From: Erythrobacteraceae bacterium
GTDB lineage: Bacteria; Pseudomonadota; Alphaproteobacteria; Sphingomonadales; Sphingomonadaceae
Reading direction: 5' to 3'
Assembly (NCBI GenBank): GCA_027489065.1
Contig: JAIYAM010000031.1
Coordinates: 1-38,759 of the forward strand
DNA length: 38,759 nt
Shown here one piece after another: positions 32,058 through 38,759 of this stretch (position 1 is the stretch's first letter; each line of letters opens with the position of its first letter). The notes under the pieces are model-generated. The model searched no databases, was not told the origin of the DNA, and was given only the letters and a program-made list of their open reading frames with translations. Position numbers and translations under genes: made by a program.

Positions 32058-32677
32058 TGTTCATTTTTGAACTGGTTGGGTCGGAACAGCATCCGGCATA
32101 TCAACAGCTCTCCATCGAAAACTTGGACCGACAGTACAGCTTCCTCCGAAGCGCTGTTTTGGCATCGATGGCGCTGGAACGGCCGTTGCTTTCTGTTGAG
32201 GCAATCAAAGCGCTCAATTATCACGCCATTTCCTGCCTGCACTCGAATGCAGGTCAGCTTCGTCCATGCCATGTGACAGTCGGGAACGATTATGCACCTC
32301 CACCGCCGTGGGAAGTGCCAGCGCGAATGGAAATGTTCGTCGATGAGGTGAATCGTAACTGGGATGCCACTGACCCAGTCTATCTAGCAGCCTTCGTGCT
32401 TTGGAAGCTGAATTGGATCCATCCCTTCATCAACGGAAATGGCAGAACTGCTCGAGTGACCGCTTACCTCGTGCTGTGTCTCAAAGCTGGCCAGTGGCTG
32501 CCAGGCGAAACACTGCTTCCCGAGCTTATCAGGCAGAACCGTGATATGTACGTTCAGGCGCTCAAAGCGGCAGATGCCAGCTTGCCAACAGGTCAGCTTG
32601 ATCTGACTGAGCTCCACGTCCTTCTCACCCAGCTGCTCTCGCAACAATTACCACCCGAGCCGAACGAGGTATCCTGA
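32057..32677 (+). CDS. Fic-domain protein (probable nucleotidyl transferase)
   Basis: Fic proteins transfer AMP or related groups from nucleotides to target hydroxyls. The 206 residues carry the motif HPFINGNGRTAR (122-133), with catalytic His122 and the Arg130 phosphate contact. Asn126 stands where active enzymes usually have the Mg-binding Asp or Glu. The flap region GQLRPCHVTVGNDYAPPPPWEVPARMEMFVDEVN is typical. SMALER at 37-42 aligns by position with the class II self-inhibitory motif (S/T)xxxE(G/N), with Arg in place of Gly/Asn. The start is GTG. The base composition is less GC-rich than its neighbours, suggesting acquisition. The target is unknown. Confidence 0.93.
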   Translation: MFIFELVGSEQHPAYQQLSIENLDRQYSFLRSAVLASMALERPLLSVEAIKALNYHAISCLHSNAGQLRPCHVTVGNDYAPPPPWEVPARMEMFVDEVNRNWDATDPVYLAAFVLWKLNWIHPFINGNGRTARVTAYLVLCLKAGQWLPGETLLPELIRQNRDMYVQALKAADASLPTGQLDLTELHVLLTQLLSQQLPPEPNEVS

Positions 32678-32691
32678 AGGATGCCCGCGTG

Positions 32692-33207
32692 TCAGGCGGT
32701 CGGCATCTTTGTCGCGTATTGTAGCATGTAGCCGACGTAATCGATCTTGCCGAGCGGCACGCCTTCCATGCGCAGGATCGCATAGGCGGCCATCAGGTGG
32801 AAATAGGCCTGCGGGACCGTCCAGTCGCGGCAGTATTCGTGCGCGTGCATCAGGAAGCTCATGCCGTTGGGCAGGTCGAAGGCGACCCCCTCGGTCGAGG
32901 CCGGCCACTCGCCCGGATCGGTCGCGGCGACCCGCTCGCGTGCGGCGGCGATCCGCGCATGGGCCTCGGCGAAGCTGGTGATTGCGCTGTCGTCGCCCTT
33001 GCGCTCGAACCGGCCCATGCGGGCAAGCGCGGTGTCGACCTGGTCGATCGTGAAGCGGATCTGGGTGTGGAGCGGGAACATGTCGGGCGCGAGGCGGCTT
33101 GCCAGCAGCGCCTCGCCCTTGGCGTGGCCTTCCGCCTTGGTGACGATGTGGTCGAGCGTGCCGAGGACATTGGTGAAGGTGGCAAGCGCGGCGGTGGCGT
33201 AGGACAT
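32692..33207 (-). CDS. DUF1993 family protein
   Basis: A 171-residue DUF1993 protein, probably a four-helix bundle related to the DinB-like fold. Typical segments are ALLASRLAPDMFPLHTQIRF and VAFDLPNGMSFLMHAHEYCRDWTVPQAYFHLMAAYAILR, the latter with histidines that might bind a metal. The function is unknown. The ATG follows AAGGGAGAGATAA. It is convergent with the Fic gene (14 bases apart) and separated from the ligase gene by a 130-base gap holding a repetitive-type hairpin. Confidence 0.88.
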   Translation of the reverse strand: MSYATAALATFTNVLGTLDHIVTKAEGHAKGEALLASRLAPDMFPLHTQIRFTIDQVDTALARMGRFERKGDDSAITSFAEAHARIAAARERVAATDPGEWPASTEGVAFDLPNGMSFLMHAHEYCRDWTVPQAYFHLMAAYAILRMEGVPLGKIDYVGYMLQYATKMPTA

Positions 33208-33281
33208 TTATCTCTCCCTTGGGTCTATGCCCGGACTAAGTGGCAAGTGACGCCTTATCAATGCGATCCCGGCCAGAACAT

Positions 33282-33327
33282 CGTCATTGCGACGAGCCGA
33301 AGGCGTCGCCTGCGGCTCGCAATGACG
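33282..33327. repeat. REP-like palindromic hairpin
   Basis: CGTCATTGCG (33282-33291) and CGCAATGACG (33318-33327) are perfect arms. The inner parts CGAGCCG-AAGGCG and CGCCT-GCGGCTCG also pair, apart from a 3-base bulge and one mismatch. Elements opening with CGTCATTGCGA are common intergenic repeats in alphaproteobacteria as I recall. It could also terminate the ligase transcript. No second copy was seen in this window. Confidence 0.65.
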
Positions 33328-33337
33328 AAACAGGGGA

Positions 33338-34936
33338 CTAGTCCTTGATCAGCGCACGGAGCGCGTCGATCCGGTCGGCTTCGTGCGCGGGCTTGTCCCA
33401 GCGGATGCGGTGGATGCGCGGGAAGCGCATCGCGAGGCCGGACTTGTGGCGCTTGCTGGCGTGGACGGAATCGAATGCGACCTCGAAGACCAGCTTCCTC
33501 TCAACCTCGCGCACCGGGCCGAACTTGCTGCGCGTGTTCTGCCGCACGAAGCGGTCGATCTTTTTCAGCTCCTCGTCGGTGAAGCCCGAATAGGCCTTGC
33601 CGACGGGGAGCAGCTCGGCGCCCGCATCGGGATCGCCGGCCCAGCAGCCGAAGGTGTAGTCGGAATAGAAGCTCGAGCGTTTGCCCGACCCGCGCTGGGC
33701 ATACATCATCACGCAATCGATCAGCAGCGGATCGCGCTTCCACTTGTACCACAGCGCAACCTTGCGGCCCGCGACATAGGGGCTGTCGCGGTGCTTGAGC
33801 ATCAGGCCTTCGATGGCCTCGTCGCGCGCGGTGTCGCGGATGCGGGCCAAGGCGGCGAAGTCCTCCGCCTCGACCAGTTGGGAGAGGTCGAAATGGCTCA
33901 CCGGGAGCCGCGGCATCAGGCCTTCCAAAGTCGCGCGGCGCAACTTCCACGGCTGCTCGCGCCAGTCGTGGCCTTCGAGCAGCAGCACATCGTAAAGCCG
34001 CACGAAAGCGGGGTAGTCCTTGAGCATCTTGCCCGACACGGTCTTGCGCCCGAGCCTTTGCTGGAGCGCGTTGAAGCTCGCCGCGCCGCCCGCTTCTCCG
34101 CCCTGTGCCGAGCCCCTGACCAGCAGCTCCCCGTCGAGCACCGCGTCCACCGGCAGCACGTCCAGCAGTTCGGGGAAGGTCGCCGAGATGTCGTCGCCCG
34201 ATCGCGAGTAGATGCGCGTCACCCCGCCCGCCCGCACGATCTGCACGCGGATGCCGTCCCATTTCCACTCGGCCGCGTAGTCGGCGAGGTCGACCACCCC
34301 GTCCTCGAGCGGGTGGGCGAGCATGAAGGGGCGGAACCGCGGGGCGTGCGCAAGATCGGGTGCCTCGCCGCCGTCAGCGGCCCATGCGAACAGTTCCGGA
34401 TAGGGCGGGGCGAGGGCGTGCCAATATTCCTCGACCTCCTCGACCGGCACCTCGAAGGCGAGCGCGAAGGCGGTCTTGGCGAGCCGCGCCGACACGCCCA
34501 CGCGCATCCCCCCGGTGGCGAGCTTGATGAGGGCATAGCGCCCGTTCGAATCGAGCCGGTCGAGCAGCCCTGGCAGTTCCCTGGGTGCGGTGGCACGGGT
34601 GAGGGCGGATAGCCGTTCGACCACCTCGCCGACCGACATGTCGGGCTGCGGGGCAGAGTCCTCGGGCTCGGGCCACAGCAGACTCGCGGTCTCGGCCGTG
34701 TCACCGACGAAATCGCGGCTCAGCGCCCAGAGCACCGGATCGACCCGGTCCATCATCAGGGTGCGGATCGTGTTGCTCTTGACCGCGGGGAAATCGAGCC
34801 CGTCGGTCAGCGCGGCGAGCGCCCAGCCGCGGTCCGGATCGGGCGCGGCGCGCAGATAGGCGGCGATCAGCGCCAGCTTGCGATTGCGGCTGGTGGTGTA
34901 GACCAGCGCATCGAGAAGGGCGGCGAATTCCTCCAC
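33338..34936 (-). CDS. ATP-dependent DNA ligase (ligase/exonuclease DNA-repair set)
   Basis: A 532-residue ATP-dependent DNA ligase of the type named cisplatin damage response ligase, found with a dedicated exonuclease, helicase and phosphoesterase. The N-terminal helical DNA-binding domain is about 1-180. The adenylation motif EWKWDGIR contains the nucleotide-accepting Lys225, followed by DGELLV, EGLMLK and KWKRD, and a C-terminal OB-fold. The GTG at 34936 (MEEFAALLDALVYT) matches the family N-terminus; ATG at 34969 would add 11 Cys-containing residues. It seals nicks during repair, beside the chromosomal NAD ligase. Its exonuclease partner is the next minus-strand gene. Confidence 0.93.
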   Translation of the reverse strand: MEEFAALLDALVYTTSRNRKLALIAAYLRAAPDPDRGWALAALTDGLDFPAVKSNTIRTLMMDRVDPVLWALSRDFVGDTAETASLLWPEPEDSAPQPDMSVGEVVERLSALTRATAPRELPGLLDRLDSNGRYALIKLATGGMRVGVSARLAKTAFALAFEVPVEEVEEYWHALAPPYPELFAWAADGGEAPDLAHAPRFRPFMLAHPLEDGVVDLADYAAEWKWDGIRVQIVRAGGVTRIYSRSGDDISATFPELLDVLPVDAVLDGELLVRGSAQGGEAGGAASFNALQQRLGRKTVSGKMLKDYPAFVRLYDVLLLEGHDWREQPWKLRRATLEGLMPRLPVSHFDLSQLVEAEDFAALARIRDTARDEAIEGLMLKHRDSPYVAGRKVALWYKWKRDPLLIDCVMMYAQRGSGKRSSFYSDYTFGCWAGDPDAGAELLPVGKAYSGFTDEELKKIDRFVRQNTRSKFGPVREVERKLVFEVAFDSVHASKRHKSGLAMRFPRIHRIRWDKPAHEADRIDALRALIKD

Positions 34937-34972
34937 TAGCTGCGCCCCGCAAGCGGCGCATTGCCCCATTCA

Positions 34973-35000
34973 TTGCAAGGCCATGCAAATCGGCTAGATG
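34973..35000 (+). promoter_or_regulatory. Candidate promoter for the small secreted protein
   Basis: TTGCAA (34973-34978), 16 bases, TAGATG (34995-35000). This is only a moderate match to the housekeeping consensus. It lies 50 bases before the start at 35050, in the gap behind the divergent ligase gene. Confidence 0.3.
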
Positions 35001-35049
35001 GCATTTCGTGCGCGCGTGAGTTGCGCGTCAATGAAAGGGAACCCGCCTC

Positions 35050-35361
35050 ATGAAGTTCGCTCCGCTTGCCGCGCTTGGTCTTGCCGTCTCCGCCATCGCC
35101 ATCCCGGCTGCCGCCCAGGACGCGCCTGCTGCGCCGGTTGCGCCTGCCGCCGCCTTCACGCTCGACACACCGATCGAAGCTCTCGTCGCGGATGCCCGCG
35201 CCAAGGCCGTGCTCGACGCGAACCTCCCGGGCATGACCCAGCACCCCGCCTTCGAGCAGTTCAAGGCGCTCAGCCTCAACGCCCTCGCGCCCTATTCGCA
35301 GGGCATGATCACGCCCGAGATGCTCGCGAAGATCGCCGCGGACCTCGCCGCGATCAAGTAA
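35050..35361 (+). CDS. Small secreted protein of unknown function
   Basis: A 103-residue protein with a clear signal peptide (MKFAPLAALGLAVSAIAIPAAAQ, cleavage near 22). A short Pro/Ala linker and a helical domain of about 65 residues follow (FTLDTPIEALVADARAKAVLDANLPGM...ALAPYSQGMITPEMLAKIAADLAAIK). The pattern resembles small periplasmic proteins seen in sphingomonads, but no function is known. AAAGGGAA is the ribosome-binding site. It lies alone on the plus strand between two repair genes of the opposite strand. Confidence 0.85.
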   Translation: MKFAPLAALGLAVSAIAIPAAAQDAPAAPVAPAAAFTLDTPIEALVADARAKAVLDANLPGMTQHPAFEQFKALSLNALAPYSQGMITPEMLAKIAADLAAIK

Positions 35362-35386
35362 GCCAGCTTGCGCGAGGGCGAGGAGC

Positions 35387-36391
35387 TCAGTCATCCTCGT
35401 CCTCGTAGCCGACCAGCGCCAGCGCCCGCGCGCGGCGCTGGCCCAGCTCGCACCAGCGCAGCAGCGCCTCCTCGCGGCCGTGGGTAATCCACGTCTCCGC
35501 GGGGTTCACCTCCGTGATGGTGCGGGTGAGTTCGTTCCAGTCGGCATGGTCGGAGATGACCAGCGGCAGCTCGACCCCGCGCTGCCGGGCGCGGGCCCGC
35601 ACCCGCATCCAGCCTGAGGCCATGGCCGTGACCGGATCGGGCAGGCGGCGGCTCCAGCGATCCCCCAGCGCGCTGGGCGGGGCCATCACGATGTGCCCGC
35701 GCATCTGGTCCTTGGTCGCATCGCTGACCAGTCTGAGGTCACCGAGCGGGACGCCGTGTTCCTCGTAGAGCCGGCACATCGCTTCCATCGCGCCGTGCAG
35801 CCAGATCGTCTCGTGGTGCCCGGCGGCGCGCAGTTCCGCGATCACCCGCTGCGCCTTGCCGAGCGCATAGGCGCCCACGAGAATGCAGGCATCGGGGTTG
35901 GCCTCCCGCGCGGCGAGCAGCTTGGCGATTTCCTCGCCGATCGGCGGATGGTTGAAGACGGGGAGGCCGAAGGTCGCCTCGGTGATGAAGATGTCGCAGG
36001 GGGTGACTTTGAAGCCTTCGCATGTCGGATCGGGCGCGCGCTTGTAGTCGCCGGTGATGATCACTCGCTCGCCAGCGTGCTCCAGCAAGATCTGCGCCGA
36101 GCCGAGCACGTGGCCGGCAGGCAGGAATGTCGCCGTCACGCCGCCGCCGATGTCCAGCGTCTCGCCATAGCCCGCCGCCATCGCCCCGGCGCGGGTCTGG
36201 TAGCGCAGCTCCATGATCGCCAGAGTCGCGGGCGTCGCGATGGTCTCGCCATGCCCCCCGCGTGCGTGGTCGGCGTGGCCGTGGGTGACGAGCGCGCGGG
36301 CGACAGGGCGCGAGGGATCGACCCAGATGTCTGCGGGCACGATGTGGATGCCCCACGGTTCGGGCCGGATCCAGGAAAAGGGGGGTTCCAT
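35387..36391 (-). CDS. Ligase-associated DNA exonuclease (metallo-beta-lactamase/beta-CASP)
   Basis: A 334-residue nuclease of the mRNA-3'-end-processing-factor-like family that accompanies ATP-dependent ligases in repair operons. The metal motif is VTHGHADHARGG (His37, His39, Asp41, His42). Further signatures are GHVLGSAQILLEH, ITGDYKRAPDPTCEGF, and beta-CASP SDHADWNEL near the C-terminus. The ATG at 36391 starts the conserved N-terminus (MEPPFSWIRPEPWG); the longer version to 36565 covers the next gene antisense. The ligase partner lies 0.45 kb downstream, beyond the opposing secreted-protein gene. The helicase and phosphoesterase of the set are not in view. Confidence 0.92.
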   Translation of the reverse strand: MEPPFSWIRPEPWGIHIVPADIWVDPSRPVARALVTHGHADHARGGHGETIATPATLAIMELRYQTRAGAMAAGYGETLDIGGGVTATFLPAGHVLGSAQILLEHAGERVIITGDYKRAPDPTCEGFKVTPCDIFITEATFGLPVFNHPPIGEEIAKLLAAREANPDACILVGAYALGKAQRVIAELRAAGHHETIWLHGAMEAMCRLYEEHGVPLGDLRLVSDATKDQMRGHIVMAPPSALGDRWSRRLPDPVTAMASGWMRVRARARQRGVELPLVISDHADWNELTRTITEVNPAETWITHGREEALLRWCELGQRRARALALVGYEDEDD

Positions 36392-36431
36392 CACCTGAGA
36401 AACCCGCGCGGGCGGAGAAGTGTTCCGGAAC

Positions 36432-36953
36432 TCAGTCGCCGCCGGGGCCAACCGGCCTGATCTCGCCCCAGCATCCCTCGTCCGTCCACGTCGGAATGCC
36501 CTTGCCGTCCGGACCGTCGATGCGGGCAGGGGGCTCGCAGGTGTAGGCACTGCCGTCGTTCGCAAACAGCAGCACGAAGCCGACCTCCTCGCGCGGATAG
36601 GTCGCCGGATCGTCGAGCGCGCCGGTGCAATCCGGACCGGCCGTGCCGGCAGTGCCGGCGGTGTAGAGCCAGCGGAGCCCGTCGTCGTCGACGACGGTGC
36701 GCCAGCGCTTGTCGACGAGCTGCTGGCCGCTGATCACGGTCGCCGTCCCGTCCTTGCGGAACGTCCAGGTCTCGGTGCAGACTGGCCGATCATCCTCGCG
36801 GCGATCCCGCGAGCGGAACTCCCATGTCCCGGTCGTGACCAGCCGAGCGCCGAGTTCAAAGGAGGCGCCGCCATTATTCTGCTGCGCCCAGACGGGAGCG
36901 GCGGGCGTGCCCAGAAGCACACCCGCCGCCATGATCGTCAGACCGACGCGCAA
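36432..36953 (-). CDS. Secreted protein of unknown function
   Basis: A 173-residue protein with a signal peptide (VGLTIMAAGVLLGTPAAPVWAQQ, cleavage near 23) and a beta-rich body. GTWEFRSRDRREDDRPVCTETWTFRKDGTATVISGQ resembles the lipocalin-like or DUF4488-type stress domain pattern only loosely. Four cysteines (in RPVCTET, GPDCTGA, AYTCEPP and EGCWGE) suggest two disulfides. The TTG at 36953 gives a normal signal peptide with Arg2; an ATG at 36932 is the alternative. It starts 5 bases after the clpA stop, so it is probably transcribed with clpA. Confidence 0.75.
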   Translation of the reverse strand: MRVGLTIMAAGVLLGTPAAPVWAQQNNGGASFELGARLVTTGTWEFRSRDRREDDRPVCTETWTFRKDGTATVISGQQLVDKRWRTVVDDDGLRWLYTAGTAGTAGPDCTGALDDPATYPREEVGFVLLFANDGSAYTCEPPARIDGPDGKGIPTWTDEGCWGEIRPVGPGGD

Positions 36954-36958
36954 GGCGC

Positions 36959-38759
36959 TCAGCCTTCGTCGGTTTCCGGCGCCGGATTCTTCGCCGGCTT
37001 CTTCTTGGCCGAGGCCTTCTTCGCCGGCTTCACCTTGGGCGGGGCCGGGGTCATTTCGAAGGCGGGCTTGTTGTCCTTGATGCTGACATGCACTTCGCCG
37101 CCTTCCGACAGCTTGCCGAACAGCAGTTCCTCGGCGAGCGGCTGCTTGATCTTTTCCTGGATCAGGCGGCTCATCGGGCGGGCACCGTAGAGCTTGTCAT
37201 AGCCCTTGTCGGCGAGCCAGCTGCGCGCATCGCTGTCGAACTGGATGTGGACATTCTGTTCGGCCAGCTGAAGCTCCAGCTGGAGGATGAACTTGTCGAC
37301 CACACGGGCGACGATGCTCTTGCCGAGATAGGCGAAGGGCACGATCGCATCGAGGCGGTTGCGGAATTCGGGGGTGAACATCTTCTTCACCGCCTCGTCG
37401 CCCGCATCCTCCTTCGACACGTCGCCGAAGCCGATGCCCTGACGCGCCATGTCGGAAGCGCCCGCATTGGTGGTCATGATCAGGACCACGTTGCGGAAAT
37501 CGACCGTCTTGCCGTGGTGATCGGTGAGGCGCCCGTTGTCCATCACCTGCAACAGGATGTTGAACAGGTCGGGGTGCGCCTTCTCGATCTCGTCGAGCAG
37601 CAGCACGCAATGCGGGTTCTGGTCGACTGCATCGGTGAGCAGACCGCCCTGATCATAGCCGACATAGCCCGGAGGCGCGCCGATCAGGCGGCTGACCGAG
37701 TGACGCTCCATGTATTCGGACATGTCGAAGCGCTTCAGCTCGATCCCCATGATCGTGGCGAGCTGGCGGGCGACTTCGGTCTTGCCGACCCCGGTCGGGC
37801 CGCTGAACAGGAACGAGCCGATCGGCTTGTCCGGATCGCGAAGGCCTGCGCGCGCAAGCTTCATGGCGGTGGAGAGCCGCTTGATCGCCTCGTCCTGACC
37901 GAACACGACGTGCTTCAGATCGCGTTCGAGATTCTCGAGCGCCTTCTTGTCGTCCTTGCTCACCGACTTGGCGGGGATGCGCGCCATCGTCGCGATCACG
38001 AGTTCGATCTCGCGCGCGGTGATGGTCTTCTTGCGGCGGCTGGGCGGCACGAGCATCTGCATCGCGCCGACTTCATCGATCACGTCGATCGCCTTGTCGG
38101 GCAGCTTGCGGTCATTGATGTAGCGCGCCGACAGTTCCACCGCGGTCTTGATCGCATCGGGCGTGTACTTGACCTTGTGGTGATCCTCGAAGGCGGTCCG
38201 CAGACCCTTCAGGATCTTGATCGTGTCCTCGATGGTCGGCTCGTTCACGTCAATCTTCTGGAACCGGCGCAGCAGTGCGCGGTCCTTTTCGAAGTGGTTG
38301 CGGAATTCCTTGTAGGTGGTCGAGCCGATGCAGCGGATCGCGCCGCTCGACAGGGCCGGCTTCAGCAGGTTCGAGGCATCCATTGCCCCGCCGCTGGTCG
38401 CGCCCGCGCCGATCACGGTGTGGATCTCGTCGATGAACAGCACCGCGTGCGGCATCGCTTCGAGTTCGGTCACGACCTGCTTCAGCCGCTCCTCGAAATC
38501 GCCGCGATAGCGCGTGCCGGCGAGCAGCGCGCCCATGTCGAGCGAGTAGATCACCGCTTCGGCGAGCACTTCGGGCACATCGCCCTCGATGATCTTGCGC
38601 GCGAGGCCTTCGGCGATGGCGGTCTTGCCGACGCCCGGGTCGCCCACATAGAGCGGGTTGTTCTTGGACCGGCGGCAGAGGATCTGGATCGTCCGGTCGA
38701 CCTCCGGCCCGCGCCCGATCAGCGGATCGATCTTGCCGCTCTCGGCCTTCTGGTTGAGG
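36959..38759 (-). CDS. clpA: ATP-dependent Clp protease ATP-binding subunit ClpA (5' part outside the window)
   Basis: AAA+ unfoldase that feeds substrates to ClpP. About 600 residues are visible; the N-domain and the start lie beyond the right edge. Visible parts are [16 protein letters not shown], the first ATPase domain with GDPGVGKT and [12 protein letters not shown], and the second with GPTGVGKT and [13 protein letters not shown]. The sensor-2/GAR region and a ClpP-docking loop region in the second domain follow. The C-terminus carries an unusual tail of about 30 residues rich in Lys, Ala and Pro ([19 protein letters not shown]). clpS, often beside clpA, is not seen on this side. Confidence 0.96.
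   Translation of the reverse strand, partial: LNQKAESGKIDPLIGRGPEVDRTIQILCRRSKNNPLYVGDPGVGKTAIAEGLARKIIEGDVPEVLAEAVIYSLDMGALLAGTRYRGDFEERLKQVVTELEAMPHAVLFIDEIHTVIGAGATSGGAMDASNLLKPALSSGAIRCIGSTTYKEFRNHFEKDRALLRRFQKIDVNEPTIEDTIKILKGLRTAFEDHHKVKYTPDAIKTAVELSARYINDRKLPDKAIDVIDEVGAMQMLVPPSRRKKTITAREIELVIATMARIPAKSVSKDDKKALENLERDLKHVVFGQDEAIKRLSTAMKLARAGLRDPDKPIGSFLFSGPTGVGKTEVARQLATIMGIELKRFDMSEYMERHSVSRLIGAPPGYVGYDQGGLLTDAVDQNPHCVLLLDEIEKAHPDLFNILLQVMDNGRLTDHHGKTVDFRNVVLIMTTNAGASDMARQGIGFGDVSKEDAGDEAVKKMFTPEFRNRLDAIVPFAYLGKSIVARVVDKFILQLELQLAEQNVHIQFDSDARSWLADKGYDKLYGARPMSRLIQEKIKQPLAEELLFGKLSEGGEVHVSIKDNKPAFEMTPAPPKVKPAKKASAKKKPAKNPAPETDEG

Noticed and set aside
31834..32070. 78-residue frame overlapping the small Fic-linked gene
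   Set aside because: It starts inside the TATAAT region, has no ribosome-binding site and no coupling to fic.
1..38759. tRNA, rRNA, CRISPR, insertion sequences, prophage
   Set aside because: Read for cloverleaf hallmarks, repeat-spacer arrays, transposase motifs and phage genes; none found. Short RNAs without conserved primary sequence could be missed.

Overview
The window is a GC-rich alphaproteobacterial chromosome segment. I judge it to be a Sphingomonadales member of the Erythrobacteraceae type (Erythrobacter/Porphyrobacter-like). This rests on gene order (hemE-hemJ-rho, then mnmE-mnmG-rsmG-parA-parB), the Suv3-like helicase/S4/ferredoxin/CarD row, BLUF photoreceptors and the Mg-type HemB; no database was searched. 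Most genes are closely packed and many overlap by ATGA or GTGA stop/start junctions. No tRNA, rRNA, CRISPR array, insertion sequence or prophage is visible.

Region 1 (1-3980): an AT-rich strip with a weak DnaA-box match lies directly upstream of hemE. In Caulobacter the replication origin lies in this position, so the left edge may be the flank of oriC. It is followed by hemE, hemJ, rho and two tandem small BLUF blue-light sensors. Region 2 (3961-6039): a minus-strand cluster of a dienelactone hydrolase, a secreted protein and a SnoaL-like protein, then a small DUF6489 gene on the plus strand.

Region 3 (5155-11883) is the most striking part. It is the chromosome-partition locus: mnmE, mnmG, rsmG, parA, parB, with eight 16-bp ParB-binding parS sites. 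Six are perfect and two have one mismatch. Three stand in the mnmE-mnmG gap exactly 37 bp apart. The other five lie inside the coding sequences of the hydrolase, MnmE, MnmG and RsmG (twice) and are translated as foreign-looking hexapeptides such as MFHVKH. The locus ends in back-to-back hairpin terminators.

Region 4 (11894-24126): accessory and housekeeping genes, including a glycine-zipper envelope protein, free methionine-R-sulfoxide reductase, a sorbosone-dehydrogenase-like beta-propeller, a DUF815 ATPase, an acyl-CoA dehydrogenase, Sua5-type threonylcarbamoyl-AMP synthase, two lipoproteins, and the row Suv3-like helicase, S4 RNA-binding protein, 7Fe ferredoxin and CarD. Region 5 (24337-31661): an M23 murein peptidase, then a tight row of hemB, three GNAT acetyltransferases, a membrane spermidine-synthase-like protein and a gamma-carbonic anhydrase.

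Region 6 (31662-32677) is a lower-GC island with a small unknown gene coupled to a Fic-domain protein. It is preceded by a perfect match to the alphaproteobacterial general-stress (EcfG) promoter and by several inverted repeats. Region 7 (32692-38759): a DUF1993 protein, an ATP-dependent DNA ligase and its partner metallo-beta-lactamase exonuclease separated by an opposing secreted-protein gene, a secreted unknown, and the 3' part of clpA running off the right edge.
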